Assembly (NCBI GenBank): GCA_017427415.1
Contig: JAFRSU010000076.1
Location: 62,001-126,000, forward strand
Direction: 5' to 3'
DNA from: Lachnospiraceae bacterium
GTDB lineage: Bacteria; Bacillota; Clostridia; Lachnospirales; Lachnospiraceae
Length of the DNA: 64,000 nt
The notes beneath the pieces were generated by a model. It saw only the letters and a program-made list of their open reading frames with translations. It searched no databases and was not told where the DNA came from. Positions 25,760 through 35,368 of the stretch are shown here, one piece after another; the first letter of the stretch is position 1, and the number at the start of each line of letters is the position of its first letter. The translations under genes were made by a program, and so were the position numbers.

Positions 25760-26608
25760 ATGAGTTTAGCAGATGATCTGTTTATTAAAATGTGTACCGA
25801 TATCTTAGAGAACGGTACGAGTACAGAAGATGAAAAGGTAAGGCCTCATTGGGAGGACGGTACTCCCGCGTACACCATCAAGAAGTTCGGTGTGGTCAAC
25901 AGATATGATCTTAGCAAAGAGTTCCCTGCCATGACTTTAAGAAAGGTGCCTATCAAGACAGCTACCGATGAGATACTGTGGATATGGCAGAAGAAGTCGA
26001 ATAAGGTGTCCGAGCTCGGCAGCCATATCTGGGACCAGTGGGTGGATGAGAACGGTACCATCGGTAAGGCATACGGATATCAGTTAGGTGTTAAGCATAA
26101 GTATAAAGAGGGTATGTTCGATCAGGTGGACAGGGTTATCTATGATCTTAAAAATAATCCCTTCAGCCGCCGCATCATCACCAATATTTATGTTCATCAG
26201 GATCTTTCGGAGATGATGCTGTACCCTTGTGCATATAGTATGACCTTTAATGTCACTAAGCCTAAAGACGGCGGAAAGCTTATCCTTAATGCGATCCTTA
26301 ACCAGCGTTCACAGGATATCTTAGCTGCCAATGCATTTAATGTATGCCAGTATGCGGTACTTGTGCATATGCTGGCAAGAGAGTGTGACATGCAGGTAGG
26401 TGAGTTTGTACATGTTATAGCAGATGCACATATCTACGACAGGCATGTGGATATCATCAAAGAGCTTATCAAGCGTCCTACATATCCTGCTCCCACATTC
26501 TGGCTCAACCCGGATAAAAAGGATTTCTACTCTTTCACAAAGGATGATGTCCGCCTGGACAACTACACCTTCGGTGAGCAGGTAACCAACATCCCGATTG
26601 CCATCTAA
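25760..26608 (+). CDS. thyA: Thymidylate synthase
   Basis: Encodes 282 residues that methylate dUMP to dTMP with methylene-tetrahydrofolate. Seen: the phosphate-binding arginine pair NNPFSRRIITN, the catalytic cysteine in MLYPCAYSMTFN (Cys157), RSQDI with NAFNVCQYAVL, and the C-terminal HIYDRHVD. The loop after the cysteine is CAYS where many ThyA have CH, a divergent form. It lies directly upstream of folA, which regenerates its folate cofactor. The ribosome site GAAAGGAAG follows the dispersed repeat. Confidence 0.94.
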   Translation: MSLADDLFIKMCTDILENGTSTEDEKVRPHWEDGTPAYTIKKFGVVNRYDLSKEFPAMTLRKVPIKTATDEILWIWQKKSNKVSELGSHIWDQWVDENGTIGKAYGYQLGVKHKYKEGMFDQVDRVIYDLKNNPFSRRIITNIYVHQDLSEMMLYPCAYSMTFNVTKPKDGGKLILNAILNQRSQDILAANAFNVCQYAVLVHMLARECDMQVGEFVHVIADAHIYDRHVDIIKELIKRPTYPAPTFWLNPDKKDFYSFTKDDVRLDNYTFGEQVTNIPIAI

Positions 26609-26675
26609 AAAAAACAACGCCGATTTATCGGGTTCCCCTTGTGTAACATATCTATTTTTTAAGGAGACTTCTCAT

Positions 26676-27200
26676 ATGAAATTAATAGCAGCAGTAGACA
26701 AAAACTGGGCCATAGGTTTTAAAGGAAAGCTTTTGGCAAGCATCCGTGCCGATCAGATGAATTTCAAGAAACTCACTCTCGGCAAAGTGGTGGTACTCGG
26801 CAGAAAGACCATGGATACCTTCCCGGGAGGAAGACCTCTTGCGCAGCGCAGAAATATCATTTTGTCAAGGAACCCGGAGTACAAGGTAAAGGATGCGGAA
26901 GTAGTACACAGCAAGGAAGAACTTTTGGAGCTTATCGTAAAAGAGAAGATCAATTCCGATGATGTATTTATCATAGGCGGAGAAAGCCTTTACAAAGAAT
27001 TCCTGCCTTTATGCGATACGGCTATCATTACCAAGATCAACTACAGCTATGAGGCCGATGCATATTTCCCCAATCTGGATAAGGACGATGAATGGGAATG
27101 TGTGGAGGAAGGCGAGGAGCAGACGTGCTTTGATATGGAATTCATATTTACAAGGTATGAAAGGAAAAAGCCTGCAGAGCCTGAAGAAGAGGAAGCCTGA
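26676..27200 (+). CDS. folA: Dihydrofolate reductase
   Basis: Encodes 174 residues that reduce dihydrofolate with NADPH. Seen: the N-terminal LIAAVDKNWAIGFKGKL, the LGRKTMDTFPGGRPL cofactor segment, and VFIIGGESLYKEFLP. A Glu-rich tail ends the protein. The ATG at 26676 is set by AAGGAG about 9 bases upstream; an open extension into the end of thyA has no ribosome site. It forms a thymidylate-cycle operon with thyA, 67 bases upstream. Confidence 0.95.
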   Translation: MKLIAAVDKNWAIGFKGKLLASIRADQMNFKKLTLGKVVVLGRKTMDTFPGGRPLAQRRNIILSRNPEYKVKDAEVVHSKEELLELIVKEKINSDDVFIIGGESLYKEFLPLCDTAIITKINYSYEADAYFPNLDKDDEWECVEEGEEQTCFDMEFIFTRYERKKPAEPEEEEA

Positions 27201-27244
27201 CCGATAAGAGCATGCAAAAACAGGCATAAGATTTCAAAAAAAAA

Positions 27245-27273
27245 TTTACAAGAACGTAATTTTAAGGTATAAT
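27245..27273 (+). promoter_or_regulatory. Promoter of galM
   Basis: TTTACA (27245-27250), 17 bases, TATAAT (27268-27273), 62 bases before the start codon. Confidence 0.75.
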
Positions 27274-27335
27274 AGATAAATCTATTTAAAAACAGCAGGA
27301 AAATGAAGTATATAAGGAAACAAGGAGGACTAAAA

Positions 27336-28391
27336 ATGGGAGTAACCGTAGAAAGTTTCGGTATTACAAATAAGGGCGATAAAGTCAGTGTGTATAAACT
27401 TACTAATGCAAACGGATTAATAGCAGAGGTTATAGATTACGGTGCTATATTAAAGTCGCTTTTCGTGCCTGACAGGAACGGAAAGCTTGATGATGTGGTA
27501 CTTGGCTTTGATAATGTTGCAGCATATCAGGAGAATCCTTCATTCTTCGGAAGCACCATCGGCAGAAATGCCAACAGGATCGGAGAGGCTAAGTTTTACT
27601 TAAACGGCCAGCTCTATACACTTGCAAAAAACGATAATGAACACAACAATCTTCACAGTGACTTCTTTACCTGCTTTAACAAGAAGATGTTCGCTGCAGA
27701 AGTGATCGAAGAGGAAAACGCAGTAAAGCTTACCCTTGACAGTCCCGATATGGACCAGGGATTCCCCGGAAACTTAAAGGCTACTGTTATATACAGACTT
27801 ACAGACAACAACGGTCTGGAGATAGAATACTATGCAGTATCCGACAAGGATACCATCTACAATCCTACAAACCACAGTTATTTTAACCTCTCGGGACATG
27901 CTTCGGGCAGTGCTATGGGACACAAGCTCTGGCTCAATGCCAAGAATTTCACACCTGCCGACAAGGAAAGCATTCCTACCGGTGAGATAGTATCTGTAGC
28001 AGGAACTCCTTTTGATTTCACCACACCTATGGTGATAGGCGAGAGGATAAACAATGATGACATCAACCTTCGTTACGGAGGAGGATATGATCATAACTTT
28101 GCACTTGATATAAAGAAGGGCAAGCTCGAGCAGGCAGCCATCCTTTCGGATGACTCAACGGGCAGAAGGATGTCGGTATATACGGATCTTCCCGGAGTAC
28201 AGTTCTATGCCGGCAATTTCATCAAGACACAGACAGGAAAAGGCGGAGTAACTTACTCAAGAAGATGCGGTGTATGTCTTGAGACACAGTTCTTCCCCGA
28301 TGCCATCAACAAGCCCAATTTCGATTCACCTGTACTTAAGGCAGGAGAAGAGTTCCACAGCGTTACAAAGTATGTATTTTCAACATTTTAA
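27336..28391 (+). CDS. galM: Aldose 1-epimerase (mutarotase)
   Basis: Encodes 351 residues that interconvert alpha and beta anomers of aldoses. Seen: GAILKSLFVPDRNG, the NPTNHSYFNLSGH motif with an active-site histidine, and the ETQFFPDAINKPNF segment with the catalytic glutamate. The ATG at 27336 has AAGGAGG upstream; the ATG at 27303 has none. No galactose genes are adjacent. It is followed after 24 bases by rel, probably on the same transcript. Confidence 0.93.
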   Translation: MGVTVESFGITNKGDKVSVYKLTNANGLIAEVIDYGAILKSLFVPDRNGKLDDVVLGFDNVAAYQENPSFFGSTIGRNANRIGEAKFYLNGQLYTLAKNDNEHNNLHSDFFTCFNKKMFAAEVIEEENAVKLTLDSPDMDQGFPGNLKATVIYRLTDNNGLEIEYYAVSDKDTIYNPTNHSYFNLSGHASGSAMGHKLWLNAKNFTPADKESIPTGEIVSVAGTPFDFTTPMVIGERINNDDINLRYGGGYDHNFALDIKKGKLEQAAILSDDSTGRRMSVYTDLPGVQFYAGNFIKTQTGKGGVTYSRRCGVCLETQFFPDAINKPNFDSPVLKAGEEFHSVTKYVFSTF

Positions 28392-28415
28392 CTAATAGCT
28401 CTTTCGAGGTACGAT

Positions 28416-30680
28416 ATGGATTTTAACAAACCGGCTATGGAGATCCCGGAGGACTTTACGGAACCCGAGGTCATATATGAAAAGCTAAAAAAGAGAATAT
28501 TGGAATATCATCCTTCTTCAGACCTTACCATGGTCGAGAAGGCTTATAAGCTTGCCTATGAGGCACATAAGGACCAGAAGAGAAAATCCGGTGAACCTTA
28601 TATCATCCATCCGGTCTGTGTAGCACTGATACTTGCTGACTTTGAGCTTGATATAGAAAGTATTGTAGCGGGCCTCCTGCATGACGTAGTGGAGGATACC
28701 ACAGTTACCCAGGAAGAGCTGGAAAAAGAGTTCGGAAGTGAAGTTGCCCTTTTAGTAGACGGTGTAACAAAGCTGACAAAACTCAATTACTCTGCGGACA
28801 AGGTGGAGCTGCAGGCAGAGAACCTGCGTAAAATGTTCCTTGCCATGGCAAAGGATATCCGTGTTATCCTTATTAAGCTTGCCGATAGACTTCATAACAT
28901 GCGTACGTTAAAGTACCAGCCTCCCAATAAGCAGTATGAAAAGGCAAGGGAGACTATGGATATTTATGCTCCCATAGCTTCAAGGCTCGGTATTTCCAGG
29001 ATAAAGATAGAACTGGATGACTTATCGCTTCAGTACATAGAACCGGTGGTATATAAGCAGCTTTCTGCGGATGTGGCAAAGAAACTGGCCGAGCAGGAAG
29101 ATTTCATCCATGAGATCACGGAAGAAGTAAGCAACCATATAAAAGATGCCAATATCCCCGCCAAGGTAAACGGCAGGGTTAAGCATTTATTCAGTATTTA
29201 CAAAAAGATGGTGACCCAGAACAAGACTCTCGATCAGGTATACGATCTTTTTGCGGTACGTATCATTGTAAACGATATAAAGGACTGTTATGCGGCCTTA
29301 GGTGTGATCCATGAAATGTACAAGCCCATCCCGGGCCGTTTCAAGGACTATATAGCCATGCCCAAGCCCAATATGTATCAGTCTTTGCATACAACTCTTA
29401 TTTCACACAGCGGTCAGCCGTTTGAGATCCAGATAAGAACGTTCGACATGCACAGGACGGCTGAATACGGTATCGCAGCTCACTGGAAATACAAGGTCGA
29501 TCCCGACGGAAAAATGAGCCCCGATTCCGAGGAGGAAAAGCTTACATGGCTCCGTCAGATACTCGAATGGCAGCAGGATCTTTCCGACAACAAGGAATTC
29601 ATGATGCTGCTTAAGGATGACCTTAATCTTTTCTCTGACAGCGTATTTTGCTTTACACCTACAGGAGAGGTTAAGAACCTTACCGTAGGCTCCACGCCCA
29701 TCGACTTCGCTTACAGCATCCACAGTGCGGTAGGCAACAAGATGGTAGGTGCCAGGGTTAACAACAAGATGGTGCCCAATGATTACATCATCCAGAACGG
29801 TGACCAGATAGAGATCATCACTTCTGCGAACTCCAAGGGACCTTCACGTGACTGGCTCAAGATAGTAAAGACCACACAGGCTAAAAACAAGATAAATCAA
29901 TGGTTTAAGTCCGAAAGCAAAGAGGATAATATCCTTAGAGGCAAGGATGTATTTTATGCGCTCTGCAAACAGAAGGGCGTGGCTCCGGCCGATCTTTTAA
30001 AACCAGAATATATGGATGCCGTAATAAAGAAATACGGCTACAAGGACTGGGATAATATCTATGCTTCCATAGGCCACGGCGCCATCAAGGAAGGACAGGT
30101 ATTTTCGAGGCTTCAGGATGAATATGACAAGCATCATCCTAAGGAGATTACCGATGAGGAGTACTTAGAGAGCTTAAAGGATCCGAAGCGTGCAAGAAAT
30201 ATTCCTACCATGACCAAGGGCAGCATCATAGTACACGGTGCTGATGATCTTGCGGTACATTTCTCAAAATGCTGCTCACCGGTACCGGGAGATGAGATAG
30301 TGGGATTTGTGACCCGCGGCAGGGGTATATCCATACACAGGACGGACTGCAGCAATATACTTACACTTCCGGAGATAGACAGAAAACGCCTTCAGCCCGC
30401 AGAATGGAATACAGCTGTGGCTCCTAAGGAGGAAAAACTGTTCTTAGCAGAAGTAAGGATATTTGCAAGAAATCAGGCCGGCGTACTTTTAGGCATCTCA
30501 AAAGTACTTACCGAAAACAACATAACCATCATCTCCATGAATGCGAGAGCGGGCAAGCAGGAAACCGCTACCATCACGGTAAGCTTCAATATCAAGGATA
30601 CGGAAACACTCAACTCCATTATCTCAAAGCTCAGAAACGTAGAGAATATCATAAACGTTGAAAGAGCTATGGGAGGCTGA
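28416..30680 (+). CDS. rel: RelA/SpoT-type (p)ppGpp synthetase/hydrolase
   Basis: Encodes 754 residues of a long, bifunctional Rel. Order: HD hydrolase (about 45-190; GLLHDVVEDT, LIKLADRLHNMRT), synthetase (about 230-340; GRFKDYIAMPKPNMYQSLHT), TGS (about 395-460; FCFTPTGEVKNLTVGSTPID), a conserved-Cys domain (HFSKCCSPVPGDEI) and a C-terminal ACT domain. The HD residues are intact, so hydrolysis as well as synthesis is expected. It controls the stringent response. Its stop is 8 bases from the next gene. Confidence 0.97.
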   Translation: MDFNKPAMEIPEDFTEPEVIYEKLKKRILEYHPSSDLTMVEKAYKLAYEAHKDQKRKSGEPYIIHPVCVALILADFELDIESIVAGLLHDVVEDTTVTQEELEKEFGSEVALLVDGVTKLTKLNYSADKVELQAENLRKMFLAMAKDIRVILIKLADRLHNMRTLKYQPPNKQYEKARETMDIYAPIASRLGISRIKIELDDLSLQYIEPVVYKQLSADVAKKLAEQEDFIHEITEEVSNHIKDANIPAKVNGRVKHLFSIYKKMVTQNKTLDQVYDLFAVRIIVNDIKDCYAALGVIHEMYKPIPGRFKDYIAMPKPNMYQSLHTTLISHSGQPFEIQIRTFDMHRTAEYGIAAHWKYKVDPDGKMSPDSEEEKLTWLRQILEWQQDLSDNKEFMMLLKDDLNLFSDSVFCFTPTGEVKNLTVGSTPIDFAYSIHSAVGNKMVGARVNNKMVPNDYIIQNGDQIEIITSANSKGPSRDWLKIVKTTQAKNKINQWFKSESKEDNILRGKDVFYALCKQKGVAPADLLKPEYMDAVIKKYGYKDWDNIYASIGHGAIKEGQVFSRLQDEYDKHHPKEITDEEYLESLKDPKRARNIPTMTKGSIIVHGADDLAVHFSKCCSPVPGDEIVGFVTRGRGISIHRTDCSNILTLPEIDRKRLQPAEWNTAVAPKEEKLFLAEVRIFARNQAGVLLGISKVLTENNITIISMNARAGKQETATITVSFNIKDTETLNSIISKLRNVENIINVERAMGG

Positions 30681-30688
30681 GGAAGGTT

Positions 30689-31309
30689 ATGACAATAGAA
30701 AAAATATCAGTAGGAGCGCTGCAGGTTAACTGCTACATACTCCTTGATGAAAATACAAAAAAAGCAATAGTGATTGACCCCGGTGACGACGCAGACCGCA
30801 TTTATAAAAAGCTTAAGAACGAGCTTAATGTGGAATGCGTTGCCATACTGTTGACCCATGGTCATTTTGACCATATTATGGGTGTGGAGGAATTAAAGGG
30901 GCTGACAGGCGCACCTGTATGGGCCGGAGCTGATGAATACAGGCTTCTTACCGATGCGGATATTAATGTTTCCAAAAGGATCAGAAGAGCTACCGAGATT
31001 ATCCCCGACAGACTTTTAAAAGACGGGGAACGCATTGAGATTTCGGGTTTGAGTTTTAAGGTGATATTCACCCCGGGGCACACTGAGGGAAGTGTATGTT
31101 ACTATTTTGAGAAAGAAAAAGTGCTCATTACCGGCGATACGCTGTTCCGCTTCGGATACGGCAGGACAGATCTTCCTACAGGCAGTGAGGCGGCTCTTTT
31201 CTCATCCATAACCCAAAGACTTTTCAATTTACCTCCGGATACAAAATGTTATCCCGGACATGGGGAGGCTACCGACATTGCAACTGAACGTAATAATTTC
31301 GGGCTTTGA
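30689..31309 (+). CDS. MBL-fold metallo-hydrolase (YcbL/glyoxalase II-like)
   Basis: Encodes 206 residues. Seen: the HxHxDH motif in LLTHGHFDHIMG, the HTEGSVCYY histidine, GDTLFRFGYGRTD, and the C-terminal CYPGHGEAT. This is the small glyoxalase II-like class found beside rel in many Firmicutes. The substrate is probably a thioester but is not known. It overlaps the start of hemZ. Confidence 0.9.
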   Translation: MTIEKISVGALQVNCYILLDENTKKAIVIDPGDDADRIYKKLKNELNVECVAILLTHGHFDHIMGVEELKGLTGAPVWAGADEYRLLTDADINVSKRIRRATEIIPDRLLKDGERIEISGLSFKVIFTPGHTEGSVCYYFEKEKVLITGDTLFRFGYGRTDLPTGSEAALFSSITQRLFNLPPDTKCYPGHGEATDIATERNNFGL

Positions 31310-32852
31310 TATGACACAGGAGGTCGGACCTCTTATAAAGTCATTTTATCCGGGTACGGAAGTAAATATAAAGTATGAAGTATCAAGTATTTTGCCTGAT
31401 ATGCCGATAAAATTTATAGATGGTAAAATATCAGAAACCACTCGTGACAGTGAAAACGGTACGAAAGGATGTGCAGAGAGCGGACTCGGGGGAGACCGGG
31501 CAGATTGCCTGGATATAAGACTTGCTGACACATCCTTCACCATCGTCTTTAACGGTAAAGAAGTTAATACCACACCGTTTAATTATGTGGATGTCCCTGA
31601 TGAGCACATGGTTTATGAAAAGCGAAGAAAAAGAGCATATAAGAACCTGCTCTTAAAGGAACTGTACAAAGTGCTTTTTAAGGAGACCGGACGTACGCTT
31701 CCGTGGGGGATATTGACCGGAGTCAGGCCCACGAAGCTTTTATTTGAGCGTCTTAAAAAGGGTACTGTCGGTAATATCACATATATGACAACAGAGTATC
31801 TCTGTTCGCCGAAAAAGGCAGGACTTGCCCAGAAAACGGCTGCTAAGGAGCTTGAGATATTAAACAGATTCGATTATAAAAACGGTTACAGCCTATATGT
31901 GGGCTTCCCTTTCTGTCCGAGCATATGTAATTACTGCTCGTTCGGTTCGCACCCGATAGACAGGTTCGGGGATCTCGTACAGGCTTATATAGATGCGCTG
32001 TTAAAAGAAATAGACAAAACCTGCCATGTACTTAAGGATAAAAAGCTGCAGACCGTATATTTCGGCGGCGGCACACCTACAGCGGTCTCGGTCGGACAGC
32101 TGAAAAGTGTCATCGACCGTGTAAAACAGAGCTTCGATATGAGTAACGTTTTAGAGTTTACCGTAGAAGCAGGACGTCCGGACAGTATAGATGCGGAAAA
32201 ACTCCAAATGTTAAAGGATGAGGGTATCACGAGAATATCCATTAACCCTCAGACCATGTGTGAAAGGACTTTGGAGCTTATAGGCAGAAAGCATACCGCA
32301 CAACAGACTGTGGATGCATTTAATCTGGCCAGATCCATGGGCTTCGATAACATCAATATGGACCTTATCGCAGGCCTTACCGGAGAAAGCTTTTCGGATA
32401 TGAAGTATACATTGGATGAAGTCGGAAAACTTGCACCGGACTGTATAACGGTTCATACTCTTGCGTTAAAGCGGGCTGCAAGGCTGACAACACAGAAGGA
32501 ACTTTACGCGGGACAGGAAGCTTCGGATGTAGGGAAAATGGTGGATTATGCCGCTGATTTCTGTATGGACAGAGGATACGAGCCATATTATCTCTACCGC
32601 CAGAAAAATATGACGGAAAACCTGGAAAATGTCGGATATGCATTACCGGGGAAGGAAGGCTTGTATAACATCCTCATCATGGAAGAGGTACAGCAGATAC
32701 TTGCCTTAGGTGCCGGGGCATCATCTAAATTCATAGACAGAAATATAACAAACGGCAGACGTTTCGGCCGTATAGAAAATGTCAAAAACGTTTCGGAGTA
32801 CATAAACCGTATTGATGAAATGACTGACAGAAAGCTGGAGTGCTTTTCTTAA
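31278..32852 (+). CDS. hemZ: HemZ-type radical SAM coproporphyrinogen dehydrogenase
   Basis: Encodes 524 residues. Seen: the radical SAM cluster motif in CPSICNYCSFGS (Cys213, 217, 220), YFGGGTPTAVS, TVEAGRPDSI, and the HemN-like NMDLIAGLTGES. HemZ lacks HemN's full N-terminal extension, as here. The TTG at 31278 is chosen because GGGGAGG is 9 bases upstream and the resulting start (LQLNVIISG) fits the family; it overlaps the MBL gene by 32 bases. Family role: oxygen-independent oxidation of coproporphyrinogen, although many relatives are of unproven function. Confidence 0.9.
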   Translation: MQLNVIISGFDMTQEVGPLIKSFYPGTEVNIKYEVSSILPDMPIKFIDGKISETTRDSENGTKGCAESGLGGDRADCLDIRLADTSFTIVFNGKEVNTTPFNYVDVPDEHMVYEKRRKRAYKNLLLKELYKVLFKETGRTLPWGILTGVRPTKLLFERLKKGTVGNITYMTTEYLCSPKKAGLAQKTAAKELEILNRFDYKNGYSLYVGFPFCPSICNYCSFGSHPIDRFGDLVQAYIDALLKEIDKTCHVLKDKKLQTVYFGGGTPTAVSVGQLKSVIDRVKQSFDMSNVLEFTVEAGRPDSIDAEKLQMLKDEGITRISINPQTMCERTLELIGRKHTAQQTVDAFNLARSMGFDNINMDLIAGLTGESFSDMKYTLDEVGKLAPDCITVHTLALKRAARLTTQKELYAGQEASDVGKMVDYAADFCMDRGYEPYYLYRQKNMTENLENVGYALPGKEGLYNILIMEEVQQILALGAGASSKFIDRNITNGRRFGRIENVKNVSEYINRIDEMTDRKLECFS

Positions 32853-32882
32853 AGATTATAAAAGATACTAAAGGGGTAACTA

Positions 32883-33581
32883 ATGTTTAGGGGACGTAGA
32901 GAATTACTGGGGCTTTTCAGTGTCGATGAACGATCCTTCGGAGATATGGAGGATATCGGTCCTGAGGCGATAGAAGAAATTGAAAAAGCCGCCATGGAAG
33001 ACAGCGAGGAAGCTATCGATCACGGCATCCTTGTGGCTAACCTGGCACTGCGTCTGGCACAGGAACTGAAATTCGATGAGGATTTCTGTAACCGTGTGGC
33101 AGAAGCAGGTATAGTGCATGACATAGGAAAGCTGCAGATCAGTAACTACCTGTACGGACGTAAGGAAGGCGTGTTGCGAATAGAGGAAATCAAGTATGTC
33201 CGCCGTCATCCTACTCTCGGTTATGAATACTTAAGCGAAAAGAACATAGGTGATGAAGATTTCCGTGACATGATACTGCACCATCATGAAAACTATGACG
33301 GCTCAGGATATCCGGATAATATTAAGGGAGAACTGATACCTATCGGTTCAAGGATATTACGTATCTGCGATGTATATGCGGCGCTTGTTTCGGAGCGTCC
33401 TTACAGAGCGGCATTTGACAAGGAAAATGCCATGGAGCTCATGATCGATGAAGTGAAAAACTTTGATATGAAGTATTTCCTTGCATTCATGAGAGTGGTG
33501 CACGGTGACGGGATAAAAGACATAGATGATTACATCAAAAGATGTAATTCCAAGGTTCACGTAAAATCAAAACGAAAGTAA
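32883..33581 (+). CDS. HD-GYP domain phosphodiesterase
   Basis: Encodes 232 residues that are almost entirely an HD-GYP domain. Seen: the metal-binding VHDIGKLQ, RRHPTLGYEYL, and the signature HHHENYDGSGYP. Such domains hydrolyse c-di-GMP or related dinucleotides. No receiver or sensor domain is present, only a short N-terminal segment. It is the last gene of the galM-rel-hemZ run and is followed by a terminator. Confidence 0.93.
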   Translation: MFRGRRELLGLFSVDERSFGDMEDIGPEAIEEIEKAAMEDSEEAIDHGILVANLALRLAQELKFDEDFCNRVAEAGIVHDIGKLQISNYLYGRKEGVLRIEEIKYVRRHPTLGYEYLSEKNIGDEDFRDMILHHHENYDGSGYPDNIKGELIPIGSRILRICDVYAALVSERPYRAAFDKENAMELMIDEVKNFDMKYFLAFMRVVHGDGIKDIDDYIKRCNSKVHVKSKRK

Positions 33582-33585
33582 ATGA

Positions 33586-33615
33586 AAATCAGGTCCGGAA
33601 GGGTCTGATTTTTTT
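33586..33615 (+). terminator. Intrinsic terminator after the HD-GYP gene
   Basis: AAATCAG (33586-33592) pairs with CTGATTT (33605-33611) around a 12-base loop, within a run of seven T (33609-33615). Confidence 0.8.
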
Positions 33616-33788
33616 ATGTGCTGATTGACTTAAACCATGTTAATTGGTATACTTTTATTGTTTGAAGGTAGTATTGTTGATAAGAAAATATGAGCTTATA
33701 ACAATGAAATAGTATGATATTAAGAAGAAGTATAAAAAAGGCGGTTATATGAATATAAAATAAGTATTAAACCGAGATGGTGAATAAT

Positions 33789-34292
33789 ATGGAAAACATT
33801 GTAATCAGAAGGATGGAAATAGAAGATGCTGAGGCTGTTACGGATATCCTGATAAAATCCTGGCAAACAGCATATAGAGGCATAGTCAGTGATGAACATC
33901 TGGATAATATGGACAGGGTTACACTGACTGACAGGAGAAGAAAACAATATAAGGATTATATTGTTGCTGTTTTTGAAGGGCGTATTGTCGGTTACTGCTG
34001 GTATATGAACGATAACTCATTTACAAATGATGTACCGGATATAGACTGCGAAGTAGTAGCACTCTATGTAGATCCTGAATTAAAAAGAAACGGATTGGGC
34101 AGGCAGCTGCTTTTATATGCTATTGATGATCTGAAAAAACAGGGCAGAAAGAAAATGATAATCTGGTGCTTGAAAGAAAACTATCCCTCCAGAAAATTTT
34201 ATGAAAAAATGGGTGGAGAAATTATTGGAGAGCATACTACAAATATCGGTTATAAAGATTATGATGAAGTAGGCTTTCTATACAGGCTGTAA
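33789..34292 (+). CDS. GNAT-family N-acetyltransferase
   Basis: Encodes 167 residues. Seen: an N-terminal IRRMEIEDAEAVTDILIKSW, the ALYVDPELKRNGLGRQLL acetyl-CoA loop, and the C-terminal NYPSRKFYEKMGGEIIGE helix-strand unit. Acetyl acceptor is unknown. The ATG at 33789 has GATGGTG upstream; an ATG at 33777 is possible. It opens a patch of small accessory genes that is visibly more AT-rich than the housekeeping genes before it. Confidence 0.9.
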   Translation: MENIVIRRMEIEDAEAVTDILIKSWQTAYRGIVSDEHLDNMDRVTLTDRRRKQYKDYIVAVFEGRIVGYCWYMNDNSFTNDVPDIDCEVVALYVDPELKRNGLGRQLLLYAIDDLKKQGRKKMIIWCLKENYPSRKFYEKMGGEIIGEHTTNIGYKDYDEVGFLYRL

Positions 34293-34318
34293 TGTTTAAG
34301 GAAAGGTTTTCGACTTAA

Positions 34319-34495
34319 ATGAAAAGGCATATCATGAACTTGACGCCTGCTCCGTTAAAGATGATCCGGGAAGGCAGAAAGACTATAGAACTACGTTTAT
34401 ACGATGAAAAAAGAAAACAGATAAGTATTGGTGATATTATCACGTTTGTTAATACCGAAGATGATATCGCTTCCGCCTGCAGGGTTAAAAAATAG
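34319..34495 (+). pseudogene. Truncated ASCH domain gene
   Basis: An open frame of 58 codons (ATG 34319, TAG 34493-34495). Its product, with IREGRKTIELRLYDEKR and ISIGDIITFVNTE, matches the first half of the ASCH protein at 2340-2678. Similarity stops at about residue 50 and the C-terminal half of the fold is missing. It is probably a decayed paralogue; a functional mini-protein is less likely. Confidence 0.7.
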
Positions 34496-34520
34496 TAAAT
34501 ACTAAGGATAAGGAATAAAG

Positions 34521-35174
34521 ATGGATAAACCAAACATGATCAAAGAAAATGTGGATACTTTATATGAAACAAAGTTCCTGAAACTTTACGATTATCGGTA
34601 TCTTGAAGGAAAGCATTACTTCTGTTCGAGCAGGCGTAATACTGAAGATCTGGTCGCAATAAAATCTGACGAAAATTTCAAAACTATGCTGCCGGATGCA
34701 GTTACAATTGCTGTTGTTTTACATCTTCCGAACGAAACCCCCAAACTGCTTCTCTCATATGAATACAGGTATCCGGTCGGCAGGTTTCTGCTTAGCCCCA
34801 TAGCCGGGCTTCTGGACCCTGAGGACAGTGAGTGTGACGATCCCTTAAGAAGCGGAGCGGTAAGGGAGATATTTGAAGAGACAGGCATAAAGGTTTCGGA
34901 GAACGATAAGATCACGATACTGAACCCCTGCGCATTTTCAACCCCGGGCATGACGGATGAGAGCAATGCTTTCCTGAGTGCTGATATAACCATTCCGGAT
35001 ACTTCCATGATTAACCAGACTGGAGCGGTAGGGTCTGAACTGTTCAACGGTTTTGAACTGGTCAGTGTTGATGAAGCTAAGGAAATCTACAAATCCGGGA
35101 AAGATAAATATGGCAACACATTTTCGCTTGCAACATGGGCAGTCCTCGGATGGTTCGTGATGCGGTATACTTAA
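34521..35174 (+). CDS. NUDIX hydrolase
   Basis: Encodes 217 residues. A Nudix-like box is visible as AGLLDPEDSE followed by AVREIFEETGI, with a longer spacing between the glycine and the REXXEE part than the strict consensus. The upstream LLSYEYRYPVGRFLL pattern is typical of the ADP-ribose pyrophosphatase group. The substrate is not determined. It lies 25 bases after the ASCH remnant. Confidence 0.85.
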   Translation: MDKPNMIKENVDTLYETKFLKLYDYRYLEGKHYFCSSRRNTEDLVAIKSDENFKTMLPDAVTIAVVLHLPNETPKLLLSYEYRYPVGRFLLSPIAGLLDPEDSECDDPLRSGAVREIFEETGIKVSENDKITILNPCAFSTPGMTDESNAFLSADITIPDTSMINQTGAVGSELFNGFELVSVDEAKEIYKSGKDKYGNTFSLATWAVLGWFVMRYT

Positions 35175-35196
35175 ATGACAGGAGTATTAAAGGAAT

Positions 35197-35367
35197 ATGG
35201 ATACAATATATTATGTAGTTGAAAGCATAGATGGAGATTATGCCAATCTTAAAAGGACGGATGCTGATTCTGACGAGCTTAAGCTTGTGGCAAGAGCATT
35301 GCTGCCAGATGGAATTGATGTCGGAACAAAACTGAAATATGAAGCGTTTGAATACGAGGTGATATAA
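35197..35367 (+). CDS. Small DUF3006-like protein
   Basis: A 56-residue open frame (ATG 35197 after AAAGG; TAA 35365-35367). The sequence IYYVVESIDGDYANLKR, then LLPDGIDVGTKLKYE, follows the DUF3006 pattern of a small beta protein with a conserved LPxGxxxG turn. It lies one base before the next gene, which supports translation. Function is unknown. Confidence 0.6.
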   Translation: MDTIYYVVESIDGDYANLKRTDADSDELKLVARALLPDGIDVGTKLKYEAFEYEVI

Positions 35368-35368
35368 A

